NCBI GenBank assembly: GCA_964459445.1
Contig: CAYWMP010000023.1
Location: 1 to 45,479 of the forward strand
Direction of reading: 5' to 3'
Length of the DNA: 45,479 nt
Origin: CAYWMP01 sp964459445
GTDB taxonomy: Bacteria; Desulfobacterota; DSM-4660; Desulfatiglandales; HGW-15
The position numbers and the translations under genes were made by a program. Under the pieces are notes generated by a model that ran no database searches, was not told the origin of the DNA, and worked only from the letters and a program-made list of their open reading frames with translations. This document shows, one piece after another, positions 14,876-24,401 of this stretch. The stretch's first letter is position 1, and the number at the start of each line of letters is the position of its first letter.

Positions 14876-17116
14876 GTGGATTCGAAAACTACCATTAAAA
14901 AGGCTGCCTGTTTTTTCTGCCACAACAACTGCGGGGTCCTGGTTCACGTCAAAGAGGGCAAGGTGGTGAAAGTTGCTGGGAACCCTAACCACCCTGCAAG
15001 CCATGGCTTTATTTGCCAGAGATCCGTTAATGCCCCAAAATGGCTCTACCACCCGGATCAATTGAAACATGCCCTAAAACGCACCGGTGCCCGGGGGGAA
15101 GGGAAATGGCAACAAATTTCGTGGGAGCAGGCCCTCGATGAAATTGCCGAAAAACTCTCTTTCCTAAAGGATAAGTACGGACCTGAGACTTTAGTCACAG
15201 CAGAGGGCACCTACCGGAGCGACCATTTTTGGGCTCGATCCAGATTTCTTAACCTCTTTGGCAATCCGCAGAACCTCATTTGCCCGGGCATGATCTGCTT
15301 CTGCAATGATTACACCATCGAGATGGCCATGCTCGGGTCCCTGGTTCTTGATGATATAGGAAGGACAAGCTGCGTGGTCCTTTGGGGGGCCAACCCAAAG
15401 CAGGCCCGTTTGACCCGATGGAATATCCTGAAGAGAAGGATAGACAATAAAGATAAGAAAGACATTAAAGTCATCGTTGTAGATCCGCTGGTCAGCGACG
15501 CCGCTCAACATGCCGATATGTGTCTTCAGCTGAGGCCTGGGACTGACGGCGCCTTGGCCCTTGGCTGGATACACGTCATCATTGAGGAAGACCTCTATGA
15601 CCGGGAATTTGTGGATAAATGGACCTATGGATTTAAAGAACTGACCGAAAGGGCAAGGGATTATACCCCTCAGAGGGTAGCCGAGATCACAGGGCTTTCT
15701 CAAGAAAAGATTGTCCATTCAGCCAGACTCTATGCTACAAACCGACCCGCCTGCATAGACCGCGGTGTGGCCTCCGATCATTTGGGCCTCAATTCAGGAC
15801 GCGTAGAGCAGGCGAGAGTCATTCTTGGCGCCATCACGGGCAACATCGATGCCCTGGGAGGGGATTTCATGAGCGGATTCCCTCTCGAAATAGAGGGCAA
15901 ACGACTCGTGTCCGACTCAGAGTTTGAACTGGCTGACAGGTGCCCGCCGGAAAATAAATCAAAGCAGATTGGTGCCGACCGGTTCAAGCTGATGTCATGG
16001 GCCTCCTGGGAGATCGTGGCGCCCCATTATGAGAAACAACGGGATGTACCCTGTCCCTGTATCCACTACTTAATAGTCCCGGCCCCCTTGGTAATGCGCC
16101 AGATCATCTCTGAGAAACCCTATCCCCTCAAGGCCATGATCACTGCTGCCAGCAACCAGGTCCTATGGGCACCGAACACACCGCTTGTGTGCGAAGCCTT
16201 GACCCATCCCAACCTCGAGCTCCACGTGGTCTTGGAATACTGGATGACCCCCACGGCCCAACTGGCAGACTACGTACTGCCGGCAGCGAGCTGGCTGGAA
16301 AGACCTCTCTGCTCTACAGTTGAGGATTGGACCACTTTGGCCTTTGCCGGAGAACGTGCCATTGAACCCTTAGGAGATCGTCACGAAGACTATCAATTCT
16401 GGCGTGCGCTGGGGATCAGACTCGGCCAGGAAGAATACTGGCCGTGGAAGGACCTCCAAGAGGCCCACAAACACCGCATTGCACCACTGGGAATACGTTA
16501 TGACGAATTTGCCGAGCGAGGGCTGCTCTTGCCTGCCAGACAAGAATTTAAGAAATACGAAAAGCACGGTTTCGCTACCCCTACCGGCAAAATTGAACTC
16601 TATTCCACCGTGTTCGAAAAGCTTGGATACGATCCGCTCCCCTTTTATGAAGAACCTCCTGAAAGCCCCATAAGGACACCGGAACTTCTCGACGAGTTTC
16701 CCTTCATACTCAACACCGGGGGCAGATTTATGCCTCAGTATCACTCGGAACACAGACAATTGGGAATGGGGCTAAGAGAAAGACACCCCGATCCTCTTGT
16801 AACCATCCACCCGGAAACGGCCGAAGAATTGGGTATCCAGGAAGGAGATTGGGTGTTCATCGAAACGGCGAGGGGCAGAATCAAACAAAAGGCAAAATTA
16901 ACGGGGCGTATTCCTCGAAATGTTGTCAATGCGGAGGCCAGTTGGTGGTTCCCGGAAAAACCGGGAGAACTGCCCTCCCTATTCGGTGCCTTTGAATCGA
17001 ATGTGAACATGCTGACCATTGACGAGCCTGATACCTTAGATCCTCTTACCGGCGGTTGGTGTAACCGGGCAATGCTCTGTAAGCTATATAAGGCAGGAGA
17101 TGGCGGTAGTTCATAG
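14876..17116 (+). CDS. Acetylene-hydratase-like molybdopterin (W/Mo) enzyme of the DMSO reductase superfamily
   Basis: The 746-residue protein starts at a GTG with GGAGG six bases ahead. The N-terminal [4Fe-4S] motif is C12-x2-C15-x3-C19 with the fourth ligand at C47. Middle and C-terminal segments such as MTPTAQLADYVLPA and KIELYSTVFEKLGYDPLP are, from memory, very close to Pelobacter acetylene hydratase. Cys141 in GMICFCND falls where the hydratase has its tungsten ligand Cys141. The hydratase Asp next to the cluster (C-x2-C-D) is His16 here, so acetylene hydration is not expected. No Tat signal is present, so it is cytoplasmic, and no selenocysteine TGA is present. The FrhB-like gene 20 bases downstream is probably its electron-transfer subunit, which suggests a true redox reaction. 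The substrate is unknown. Confidence 0.8.
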   Translation: MDSKTTIKKAACFFCHNNCGVLVHVKEGKVVKVAGNPNHPASHGFICQRSVNAPKWLYHPDQLKHALKRTGARGEGKWQQISWEQALDEIAEKLSFLKDKYGPETLVTAEGTYRSDHFWARSRFLNLFGNPQNLICPGMICFCNDYTIEMAMLGSLVLDDIGRTSCVVLWGANPKQARLTRWNILKRRIDNKDKKDIKVIVVDPLVSDAAQHADMCLQLRPGTDGALALGWIHVIIEEDLYDREFVDKWTYGFKELTERARDYTPQRVAEITGLSQEKIVHSARLYATNRPACIDRGVASDHLGLNSGRVEQARVILGAITGNIDALGGDFMSGFPLEIEGKRLVSDSEFELADRCPPENKSKQIGADRFKLMSWASWEIVAPHYEKQRDVPCPCIHYLIVPAPLVMRQIISEKPYPLKAMITAASNQVLWAPNTPLVCEALTHPNLELHVVLEYWMTPTAQLADYVLPAASWLERPLCSTVEDWTTLAFAGERAIEPLGDRHEDYQFWRALGIRLGQEEYWPWKDLQEAHKHRIAPLGIRYDEFAERGLLLPARQEFKKYEKHGFATPTGKIELYSTVFEKLGYDPLPFYEEPPESPIRTPELLDEFPFILNTGGRFMPQYHSEHRQLGMGLRERHPDPLVTIHPETAEELGIQEGDWVFIETARGRIKQKAKLTGRIPRNVVNAEASWWFPEKPGELPSLFGAFESNVNMLTIDEPDTLDPLTGGWCNRAMLCKLYKAGDGGSS

Positions 17117-17136
17117 ATGAGGAGTCCTGGTTTAAA

Positions 17137-18270
17137 ATGACGTCGGAAAACAGGGGGCTTTCGGCCCTTGAGGACCGTGTGATCAGGAAAGATCTCTGCA
17201 CCCTTTGTGGGGCCTGTGCGGCCCTTTGTCCCTATTTGCACTCACACCAGGGACGCATCGTAAAACTGCACGACTGCGATCTGGAAGAGGGTCGTTGCTT
17301 CGCATATTGTCCACGTACCAAAGTGGATATCAATGTGATCCATCGTGAGATATTTGGAAAGGATTATCAGGACCTGGAATTGGGAACCCTAAGACATGCA
17401 CTCATGGCCCGTGCAATGGACCCTGAAATAAGGCAAAAGGCCCAGAGTGGGGGGGTGGTGTCTGCACTCACGGACTTTGCCTTGAAAATCGGGATGATTG
17501 ATGCCGCGGTCATCACCCATCGCGACGAGCATCTTCTTCCCTCAGGAATAATCGCTCGAGACCGGACAGACATACTGGCCTCCGCAGGATCCAGCTACGT
17601 GGCCGGTCCCACCCTGGAGGCCTTGAATCGAGGGCCCTGGCAGGGAACGGAGCGTATAGCCGTGGTTGGACTCCCCTGTCAAGTGTTGGCATTGGGAAAG
17701 ATGCGGGCATCTCCGCTGAAGAAACGAACGCCCATCGATCAGATCCAGCTGATCATTGGCCTTTTCTGCACCTGGGCCTTGAGATACAAACCCTTTGCCC
17801 GATTCATCCGGGAACGGGTAAAAGGTGCCCCCATCCATAACCTTGACATTACCCCACCGCCAGAGCGCCACCTGAAGGTAACGACCGACGAAGAGACACT
17901 CCACATCCCCCTCGATGAAATTCGTAGGTTTATTCGTCCAACCTGCGGGATTTGTCCGGACATGACCTCGGAGTTCTCCGATGTGTCGGTCGGTACCGTA
18001 GAGGGAATAGAGGGTTGGAACACGGTCGTTGTCCGAACGGATCAGGGCGAAACATTGTTGAAAGAAGCGGAAGGGGCCGGCATTGTCGAGATCAGGCCGC
18101 TCCCGGAAGCGAACCTCGAGCATCTCAAGGAGGCCTCCCTTCTTAAAAAACAACGGGCCATTTCCGCCCTGAAACAACGTGGTGAATTGGAGGATGGTTA
18201 CCTCGTCCTTCCTCCCGAATGGATACAGAGAATTCTCTCAGACTCGCCGGAGGTATGTGCACGGGCATGA
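17137..18270 (+). CDS. FrhB/FdhB-like iron-sulfur flavoprotein (coenzyme F420 hydrogenase/dehydrogenase beta-subunit family)
   Basis: The 377-residue protein has an N-terminal cluster motif C21-x2-C24-x2-C27-x3-C31-P, three further cysteines (47, 54, 58), and the family's flavin domain with SGGVVSALTDFAL and, later, RPTCGICPDMTSEFSDVSVG. This family includes the FAD-containing beta subunits of F420-reducing hydrogenase and formate dehydrogenase and many bacterial relatives that use ferredoxin or NAD(P)H. The gene is directly behind the W/Mo enzyme and overlaps iorA by four bases (ATGA), so all three are likely coupled. It probably links the W/Mo enzyme to a soluble carrier such as ferredoxin. 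The family name does not prove that F420 is used. Confidence 0.8.
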   Translation: MTSENRGLSALEDRVIRKDLCTLCGACAALCPYLHSHQGRIVKLHDCDLEEGRCFAYCPRTKVDINVIHREIFGKDYQDLELGTLRHALMARAMDPEIRQKAQSGGVVSALTDFALKIGMIDAAVITHRDEHLLPSGIIARDRTDILASAGSSYVAGPTLEALNRGPWQGTERIAVVGLPCQVLALGKMRASPLKKRTPIDQIQLIIGLFCTWALRYKPFARFIRERVKGAPIHNLDITPPPERHLKVTTDEETLHIPLDEIRRFIRPTCGICPDMTSEFSDVSVGTVEGIEGWNTVVVRTDQGETLLKEAEGAGIVEIRPLPEANLEHLKEASLLKKQRAISALKQRGELEDGYLVLPPEWIQRILSDSPEVCARA

Positions 18271-20171
18271 TCGATAAGGATGCGCCGGGACAGACATTGT
18301 TGCTCATGGGGAATGAGGCCATAGCCCGTGGGGCTATCGAGGCAGGAGTCCGGGTCTGCGCAGCCTATCCGGGGAACCCTTCCTCAGAGATCATCGGCTC
18401 CCTCTCCAAGATAGCCGATGATCTGGGAATGCATGTTGAGTGGTCCGTCAACGAAAAGGTGGCCCTGGAGGTGGTTGCTGCGGCCTCATTTGCCGGGCTC
18501 CGGGGTCTGACGGCGATGAAACAAAATGGGCTCAACGTGGCCTCGGATTTTCTCCTTAACCTAAATCTTTCCGGAACCCAAAGGGGACTGGTACTGGTGG
18601 TCTGCGATGATCCTGGCGCCTTGTCCTCGACCAATGAAGAGGACTCTCGCTTTTTTGCCAAGATAGGCGATCTCCCGCTCCTTGAACCATCCAACGCCCA
18701 GGAAGCAAAAGACATGACACGTTGGGCCTTCGATCTATCTGAGGAGCTTGGCCTGCCATGCATCATCAGAAGTGTTACGAGGGTATCTCACGCTCGAGGC
18801 AATGTCCGATTGGGCGAAATCACCCGCTCCCGGACGGATGTCCAATTTGACACATCGCAATGTATCATGCCTGTGCCGGCGACCAGGAGCCATCAAGCCC
18901 TCATCGAGAAACGCAAAAGGTGTCAAAAGCTCTACGAAGGAAACCCCTTCAATTTCTACCGGGGACCTGAGCACCCGGAACTTCTTATTATCACCTCCGG
19001 CAGCGGCTGGATGTACGCCTCGGAGGATCTACAGCATTTGGGCATCGAAGAGCGGGTGGGAATCATGAAGCTCGGCACCACTTGGCCACTCCCAGAAGAT
19101 TTTCTCTTGACCCACCTGAAACACTCAGAACGAATCCTTTTCGTAGAAGAGGTGGATCCCTTCCTGGAAGATAACCTAGAGGCCTTTTGGGCCAGGCACG
19201 CTCCGCAGTTGGGTATGAAGTCCTTCTATGGGAAGGCTTCAGGGACCCTACCGGCCTTTGGTGAACTTAATCCGGATATCCTTATCCAGGCGATCCGGAA
19301 GATCATGAATCTCCCCTATGAGCCTCGCCCCGCCCGGTATGCCGATGAAGCCCTTAAGGCCGCCAATGAGCTTCCTCCTCTAAGGCAATTGGGCTTTTGC
19401 GCAGGATGTCCCCATAAGGCCACATACTGGGCTGTCAAGAATGCCCTGGCGCTGGATGGCCGGGACGGTTTCGTACTTGGGGATATAGGATGCTACGCTT
19501 TGGGCGTGCATCCCGCGGGTTTCGAGCAAGTCAAAACCAACCATGCCATGGGATCAGGTGCCGGGCTTGCCAATGGTTTCGGACAATTTGGACAATTCGG
19601 TCTGAAACAACCCGTTGTGGCGGTCTGCGGTGATTCCACCTTTTTTCACGCCGCTATTCCCGCCCTTATTAACGCCCGGTACAACCGCGCCAATTTCCTG
19701 ATGCTGGTCCTGGACAACAGCGCTACGGCCATGACGGGGTTCCAACCCCATCCTGGGACAGGGCGGACCGCCCTGGGGGAACGGGCACCGGTTGTAGATA
19801 TTGAGGGTTTGTGTAAGGTCCTTGGTGCCCATGTCGAAGTAAAGGATCCCTTTGATATAAAAGGAACCACAGAGACCATCAGTCGGTTGCTTCAGGATCG
19901 AGATGGACTCAAGGTCCTCATACTCAGGCAGGTATGCGCTCTTGTGCGAGGCAAGCGCGGCGACACCCTTTACAAGGTCCAAGTTAATCAAGACAAATGT
20001 ATTGGTGAAGAATGCGGATGCAATCGGCTGTGCACGCGGGTTTTCAAATGTCCAGGCCTAGTCTGGGAATCCGAGGCCGGAAGGACCAACATCGATGAGG
20101 CCATTTGCACGGGTTGTGGGGTGTGTTCGGATATTTGTCCCCAATCGGCGATTATCAGGGAGGCAAGCTAG
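18267..20171 (+). CDS. iorA: Indolepyruvate (aryl-2-oxoacid):ferredoxin oxidoreductase, alpha subunit
   Basis: The chosen start is the ATG at 18267, which overlaps the stop of the FrhB-like gene (ATGA); an earlier in-frame ATG lies deeper in that gene. The protein then has 634 residues, the normal IorA length. It has the pyrimidine-binding domain at the N-terminus (AAYPGNPSSEI), the ThDP-binding domain near residues 380-540 (GFCAGCPHKATY, GDIGCYALG, CGDSTFFHAA) and a C-terminal ferredoxin domain with many cysteines ending in CTGCGVCSDICP. With IorB it converts a 2-oxoacid plus CoA to acyl-CoA, CO2 and reduced ferredoxin. Family members prefer aryl pyruvates, but related phenylglyoxylate-type and branched substrates are possible. 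Confidence 0.9.
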   Translation: MIDKDAPGQTLLLMGNEAIARGAIEAGVRVCAAYPGNPSSEIIGSLSKIADDLGMHVEWSVNEKVALEVVAAASFAGLRGLTAMKQNGLNVASDFLLNLNLSGTQRGLVLVVCDDPGALSSTNEEDSRFFAKIGDLPLLEPSNAQEAKDMTRWAFDLSEELGLPCIIRSVTRVSHARGNVRLGEITRSRTDVQFDTSQCIMPVPATRSHQALIEKRKRCQKLYEGNPFNFYRGPEHPELLIITSGSGWMYASEDLQHLGIEERVGIMKLGTTWPLPEDFLLTHLKHSERILFVEEVDPFLEDNLEAFWARHAPQLGMKSFYGKASGTLPAFGELNPDILIQAIRKIMNLPYEPRPARYADEALKAANELPPLRQLGFCAGCPHKATYWAVKNALALDGRDGFVLGDIGCYALGVHPAGFEQVKTNHAMGSGAGLANGFGQFGQFGLKQPVVAVCGDSTFFHAAIPALINARYNRANFLMLVLDNSATAMTGFQPHPGTGRTALGERAPVVDIEGLCKVLGAHVEVKDPFDIKGTTETISRLLQDRDGLKVLILRQVCALVRGKRGDTLYKVQVNQDKCIGEECGCNRLCTRVFKCPGLVWESEAGRTNIDEAICTGCGVCSDICPQSAIIREAS

Positions 20172-20177
20172 AGACTG

Positions 20178-20792
20178 ATGGATAAGGATCCATGGAACAT
20201 GATCATCACCGGTGTCGGCGGGCAGGGCAACGTGCTGGCCTCCCAGATCATTGGGCAGATTCTCATCCAAAAGGGCTATATCATCACCATTGGGGAGACC
20301 TATGGGGTTTCCCAAAGAGGCGGGTCTGTAATGAGTCATCTCAGGATCTCCCGGCGGGCCCAGTTTTCTCCCTTGATACCTGAAGGCAAGTGTGACTTTG
20401 TCTTGGGCCTGGAACCGGCAGAAGCACTGCGTGTATTGGGGCACTGCGGCAATCCCGAGGTACTCATGCTCGTCAATGTGCGGCCCATTTTCCCCATCGA
20501 CGTCATTTCGGGCGATGCGACCTATCCCCAAGTGGATTTGATCCTGGAAAGGATTAAAGGGTTATGCAGAAAGCTCCAGACCGTCAACGCCACTGGAATT
20601 GCTCTCGAAATAGGAAACCCAATCCTATCTAACATCGTGATGTTGGGTGCGCTGAGTGTCCTTGATATCTTGCCCATGGACCGGGATGAATTCCATAGGG
20701 TCATCGAGGAGGTGCTTCCGGCGGCCCGTTTAACGGCAAACCTGGAGGCCTTTGATAGGGGTAGATCAGCCCTCCGGGAATCCGCGCTTTGA
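20178..20792 (+). CDS. iorB: Indolepyruvate:ferredoxin oxidoreductase, beta subunit
   Basis: The protein has 204 residues, the usual IorB length. It starts with the gamma-domain signature ITGVGGQGNVLASQIIG and continues with GETYGVSQRGGSV, both diagnostic for the 2-oxoacid:acceptor oxidoreductase gamma domain. It follows iorA after six bases, with GGGAGG about 14 bases before the ATG, so coupling to iorA translation is likely. It forms the heterodimer with IorA and completes the CoA and substrate site. No independent promoter is seen. Confidence 0.9.
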   Translation: MDKDPWNMIITGVGGQGNVLASQIIGQILIQKGYIITIGETYGVSQRGGSVMSHLRISRRAQFSPLIPEGKCDFVLGLEPAEALRVLGHCGNPEVLMLVNVRPIFPIDVISGDATYPQVDLILERIKGLCRKLQTVNATGIALEIGNPILSNIVMLGALSVLDILPMDRDEFHRVIEEVLPAARLTANLEAFDRGRSALRESAL

Positions 20793-20868
20793 GGTTGTGC
20801 TGTCTTATCCTTTGGCCTTCACAGTGGGATATGAACCCGACCTTGCCAAAGCGCCCTTTGGATGACCA

Positions 20869-21627
20869 ATGGAACACCTAGCGATTCTTGAGACAAAGAA
20901 CCTGACAAAGCACTTCGGTGGCTTGGCGGCCGTCCATCAAGTATCCCTTTCCTTTTACCCCGGTAAGCTGCAATCCATCATCGGTCCTAACGGCGCGGGG
21001 AAAACGACCTTTTTCAACCTGATTTCAGGGATGTTTCAGCCTACTTCGGGACAGATCTTATTTAGGGGAAAAGATATCACTCGCCTTTCAAGGGCCGACA
21101 TATTCAGGGTCGGAATCGTCCGGACCTTTCAGATCTCCAGCATCTTTCCGGAACTCACGGTGCTGAAGAATGTGGAAATCGCTGCCCAGGGGAGATACCG
21201 CACGTCTAACTCGCCCCTGGGTCGATTAAGCCGGCCCCGTAAAGAACTATCGGAACTGTCCATGAGTTATCTGGCCAGGCTGGAAATGGCCGAGCAGTGG
21301 AATCAAAAGGCCGGGTTATTGAACTATGGTGACAAGAGAAGGTTGGAGATCGTTATGGGCCTTGTTTCGAAACCAAAGCTCCTTTTGCTGGATGAGCCTA
21401 CGGCCGGAATGTCTCCCGAAGAAACCCACCACACAGCACAGCTGCTCAGAGACCTCTCCAGTAGTATCACTATCCTGTTGGTCGAGCATGATATGAAACT
21501 GGTCATGGGAATCTCGGATCGTGTCACGGTGCTTCACTACGGCAAGGTGTTAACCAGCGGCACCCCGGATAAGATACTGAAGAGCACGGAAGTTCAATCG
21601 GTCTACCTTAGTGGTGGGGCCTGCTGA
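20869..21627 (+). CDS. livG: Branched-chain amino acid/organic acid ABC transporter ATP-binding protein LivG
   Basis: The 252-residue ATPase has Walker A GPNGAGKT at residues 39-46, Walker B LLLLDEP and the LivG-type insert after the Q-loop (VRTFQISSIFPELTVLKNVE). The signature motif reads LNYGDKRRLE, a variant of the L-S-Y-G-x-Q-R of most LivG proteins. It is the first of five genes for a complete HAAT-type importer. It lies 76 bases behind iorB on the same strand, which places the importer in the same functional cluster. Confidence 0.9.
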   Translation: MEHLAILETKNLTKHFGGLAAVHQVSLSFYPGKLQSIIGPNGAGKTTFFNLISGMFQPTSGQILFRGKDITRLSRADIFRVGIVRTFQISSIFPELTVLKNVEIAAQGRYRTSNSPLGRLSRPRKELSELSMSYLARLEMAEQWNQKAGLLNYGDKRRLEIVMGLVSKPKLLLLDEPTAGMSPEETHHTAQLLRDLSSSITILLVEHDMKLVMGISDRVTVLHYGKVLTSGTPDKILKSTEVQSVYLSGGAC

Positions 21628-21663
21628 TGACGATAGGCCATCGAATATCGGGATCATGAAATC

Positions 21664-22374
21664 ATGTTGCGTATCGACCAAATCCACACTTACCATGGTG
21701 AAAGCCACATTCTTCAGGGGATCAGCTTGAATATTGAAAAGGGGGAATGTGTTGCTTTGCTGGGTCCAAACGGCATGGGCAAGACAACGACCCTGCGAAG
21801 TATCATGGGATTGACACCTCCTCGAAGAGGCATGGTGCGATTCAAAAACCATGATGTTACCCGCCTGCCTCCCTTTAGGATAGCGCGTTTGGGCATCAGC
21901 TATGTGCCTGAAGAACGCGGCATCTTTGGAAGCCTCACTGTGCTCCAGAATCTCAAGATTCCGTTTCTCAATCTCAGAAGACATGACGACAAAAAGTGGC
22001 GGGAGATCGAGAACCGCATTTATATGCTCTTCCCCCCTCTTCGCGGAAAAGAGAAACAATTAGCGGGCACCCTCTCAGGGGGCGAACAGCAGATGCTGGC
22101 CACAGCCAGGGCCCTTATCTTGGGCGAGCAATTGGTCCTGTTGGACGAACCTACAGAGGGCCTGGCGCCCGTTGTCATCCAGGTTCTTGTTGCTACCATT
22201 CATGCCGTCAAAGCACAAGGTCAGACCATGCTGCTGGTCGAGCAAAACATCCATACGGCGATGGACGTAGCGGACCGCTGTTATTTTCTGGAGAAAGGTC
22301 ACATAAAACTGGAGGAACGCGTGGTGTCCCTTAGAGAAAAGCCGGACCTTCTCCACCGGTACTTGGGTATCTAG
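21664..22374 (+). CDS. livF: Branched-chain amino acid/organic acid ABC transporter ATP-binding protein LivF
   Basis: The 236-residue ATPase has Walker A GPNGMGKT at residues 34-41, the signature LSGGEQQ and Walker B LVLLDEPTEGLAP, the classical LivF form. It ends with the RYLGI tail commonly seen in this family. It pairs with LivG to energise import. It starts 36 bases after livG. Confidence 0.92.
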   Translation: MLRIDQIHTYHGESHILQGISLNIEKGECVALLGPNGMGKTTTLRSIMGLTPPRRGMVRFKNHDVTRLPPFRIARLGISYVPEERGIFGSLTVLQNLKIPFLNLRRHDDKKWREIENRIYMLFPPLRGKEKQLAGTLSGGEQQMLATARALILGEQLVLLDEPTEGLAPVVIQVLVATIHAVKAQGQTMLLVEQNIHTAMDVADRCYFLEKGHIKLEERVVSLREKPDLLHRYLGI

Positions 22375-22435
22375 GATAACCATTTATATTCCGGGCCAAA
22401 TGGCCCTTTTGACCGAAAGACCGAGGCGGAATGCC

Positions 22436-23323
22436 ATGACTGTCACCACCTTCATACTTCAGTTTCTAAATGGTCTCACCATTTCATCCATATATATTCT
22501 TCTGGCATCGGGGCTGACGATCGTGTTCGGGCTCCAGGGGATTGTGAACTGTGCACATGGGTTTTTCTATATGCTGGGGGCCTACATGGGCATTACCGTC
22601 GCCATGAGTTTGGGGTCGAACTTTTGGTTGGCTCTCCCCGTCGCCTTCCTTGTCAATTTCTCCCTGGGAGCCGTTCTTGAGCTTTTGGGAATTCGAACAC
22701 TCCTGCGCCTGGGCCGGGAATTCACCCATTTCATTATCTTCACTCTAGGGTTTGCCGTATTCGGACAGGAGGTCGTCAAAATCATCTGGGGGGCCGTGCC
22801 GCGACTTCTCAGAATCTCGCCTTCCCTGGAAGGTGTCGTAACAATCGGCAGCATCATCTATCCTAAGTACTGGTTATTCATCATTGGCTTTATGATTGTC
22901 TTCATGACGGCGTTATACCTTCTGTTCAATAAAACAGGCCTGGGCATCCTCGTGAGATCTATTGCCATCAATAGTGAGATGGCCCAGGCCCTGGGTACCA
23001 ATGTGCCCTTGATCAATACCATGGTCTTCGGTTTGGGTACCGGAGTTGCCGGAGTTGCCGGTGTGCTTGCCGGTCCCCTTTTCAGCGTCGATCTCAACAT
23101 GGCCTTTGAACTCCTGATCATCATGTTCGTGGTCATTATTTTCGGTGGGCTGGGCAGCCTCCTAGGTGTTGTAGTCAGCGGCCTCATCGTCGGACAAGTA
23201 CTGGCCTTCGGAACAGCCTTTCTCTCGGGAATGATGGCCAAGATACTGGTCTTTGCAGTCATGATCGTGGTCCTTCTTATCAAGCCTCTTGGGCTGTTCG
23301 GGAGAGGTGCTGCCTTGGAATGA
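22436..23323 (+). CDS. livH: ABC transporter permease LivH
   Basis: This is a 295-residue integral membrane protein of the LivH/BraD type with about eight hydrophobic segments. It carries the typical start FLQFLNGLTISSIYILLASGLTI and the GLGTGVAGVAGVLAGP and VIIFGGLGSL stretches of the EAA-like loop region. The ATG at 22436 has AGGCGGA five bases ahead and gives the standard length; an in-frame ATG 36 bases earlier lacks a site. It forms the heterodimeric channel with LivM. Confidence 0.9.
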   Translation: MTVTTFILQFLNGLTISSIYILLASGLTIVFGLQGIVNCAHGFFYMLGAYMGITVAMSLGSNFWLALPVAFLVNFSLGAVLELLGIRTLLRLGREFTHFIIFTLGFAVFGQEVVKIIWGAVPRLLRISPSLEGVVTIGSIIYPKYWLFIIGFMIVFMTALYLLFNKTGLGILVRSIAINSEMAQALGTNVPLINTMVFGLGTGVAGVAGVLAGPLFSVDLNMAFELLIIMFVVIIFGGLGSLLGVVVSGLIVGQVLAFGTAFLSGMMAKILVFAVMIVVLLIKPLGLFGRGAALE

Positions 23324-23327
23324 TAGG

Positions 23328-24401
23328 ATGATAGCCAAAACAACCAAATATGGGGGTCAAAGCGTACTTGCCTCCTTGATCAAATACCTGAGCGCCTTGT
23401 GTTTTTTGGGGTTGTTGCCGGTAATCTTCCATGCAACGGCATTCGCCGACTACCTGCTTTACATAACGGCCCGTATGATGATCCTGGGCCTTTATGCGAT
23501 GAGCTTCGACCTTTTGTTAGGGTACACCGGTATCTTGAGTTTCGGACATGCCGCCTTCTTGGGATGCGGAGCTTATACGACGGCCATCCTAATGGCACGC
23601 TTGGATCTTCAGATCCTTGATGCTTTTCCTGCGATTTCTGCGGCGCTTTTCATTGGTATCCTCTTGGGCTGGGTCGTGGGCTTTCTTTGCTCAAGGGTCG
23701 GACCTATGGCCATCTTCCTTGTGACCTTTGCCTTCACAGAATCCTTCCAATTGCTTGTAATCGCCGATCCCCTCGGTATCACGAATGCCGAGGATGGGAT
23801 AACCGGAATTCCCAGGCAAACTCTTTTCGGCCTCCTCAACATCAAGCCGGAGATGCACTTCTATTATCTGGTATTGATCGTCCTCGGGCTTTCCTTTCTG
23901 GCCCTTTATCGCATCGTTCACTCTTCCTTCGGTGACGTACTTACCGCTATACGGGAAAATCCTCTCCGGGTTCAGTTTTTGGGCTATCGAATCAGACAGT
24001 ATCGGATCGCCGCATTCATGATCTCAGGCCTTTTTGCATCTCTAGCAGGTGCCTTGACAGCGTCGCATGAGAAATCGGTGGCGCCTGAAATGCTTGGCTG
24101 GATTATGTCGGGGGACGCAGTCCTGTACACGGTTCTCGGGGGCACCGGCACACTCATTGGCCCTGTTTTGGGGGCTTTTGCTGTTGTTATACTCCAGGAG
24201 ATTCTCAGCGATATCTTCCCTAACTGGCTCATCTTTCTTGGCCTCATCTATATGGCGTTGATCATGTTCTTGCCCAAGGGTCTGTTTCCCTTTTTGAGCA
24301 AGATCCGGATAAGGCTCTCTCGTTCTTTTTTGATGCCAACATCTCTGGTGTCAAGAAGACTTAAATCAAAACCATTCGAGAAGGAGGTGTCCTATGAATA
24401 G
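23328..24401 (+). CDS. livM: ABC transporter permease LivM
   Basis: The 357-residue membrane protein is of the LivM/BraE type, with the conserved MSFDLLLGYTGILSFGHA and the GGTGTLIGPVLGA loop. The chosen ATG at 23328 is four bases after the livH stop; a longer frame begins inside livH without support. Its last eight bases overlap the start of the binding-protein gene, so the five genes are probably one transcript. Confidence 0.9.
   Translation: MIAKTTKYGGQSVLASLIKYLSALCFLGLLPVIFHATAFADYLLYITARMMILGLYAMSFDLLLGYTGILSFGHAAFLGCGAYTTAILMARLDLQILDAFPAISAALFIGILLGWVVGFLCSRVGPMAIFLVTFAFTESFQLLVIADPLGITNAEDGITGIPRQTLFGLLNIKPEMHFYYLVLIVLGLSFLALYRIVHSSFGDVLTAIRENPLRVQFLGYRIRQYRIAAFMISGLFASLAGALTASHEKSVAPEMLGWIMSGDAVLYTVLGGTGTLIGPVLGAFAVVILQEILSDIFPNWLIFLGLIYMALIMFLPKGLFPFLSKIRIRLSRSFLMPTSLVSRRLKSKPFEKEVSYE

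Noticed and set aside
14876..17116. Selenocysteine formate dehydrogenase
   Set aside because: No in-frame TGA occurs, and the sequence pattern fits the acetylene-hydratase branch with a cysteine at the metal position.
17542..18177. Minus-strand open frame of 211 codons
   Set aside because: It is the shadow of the FrhB-like gene with its conserved cysteine motifs.
17137..18270. Proof that the organism uses coenzyme F420
   Set aside because: The FrhB family is wider than F420 enzymes, and no F420 biosynthesis gene is seen in the window.
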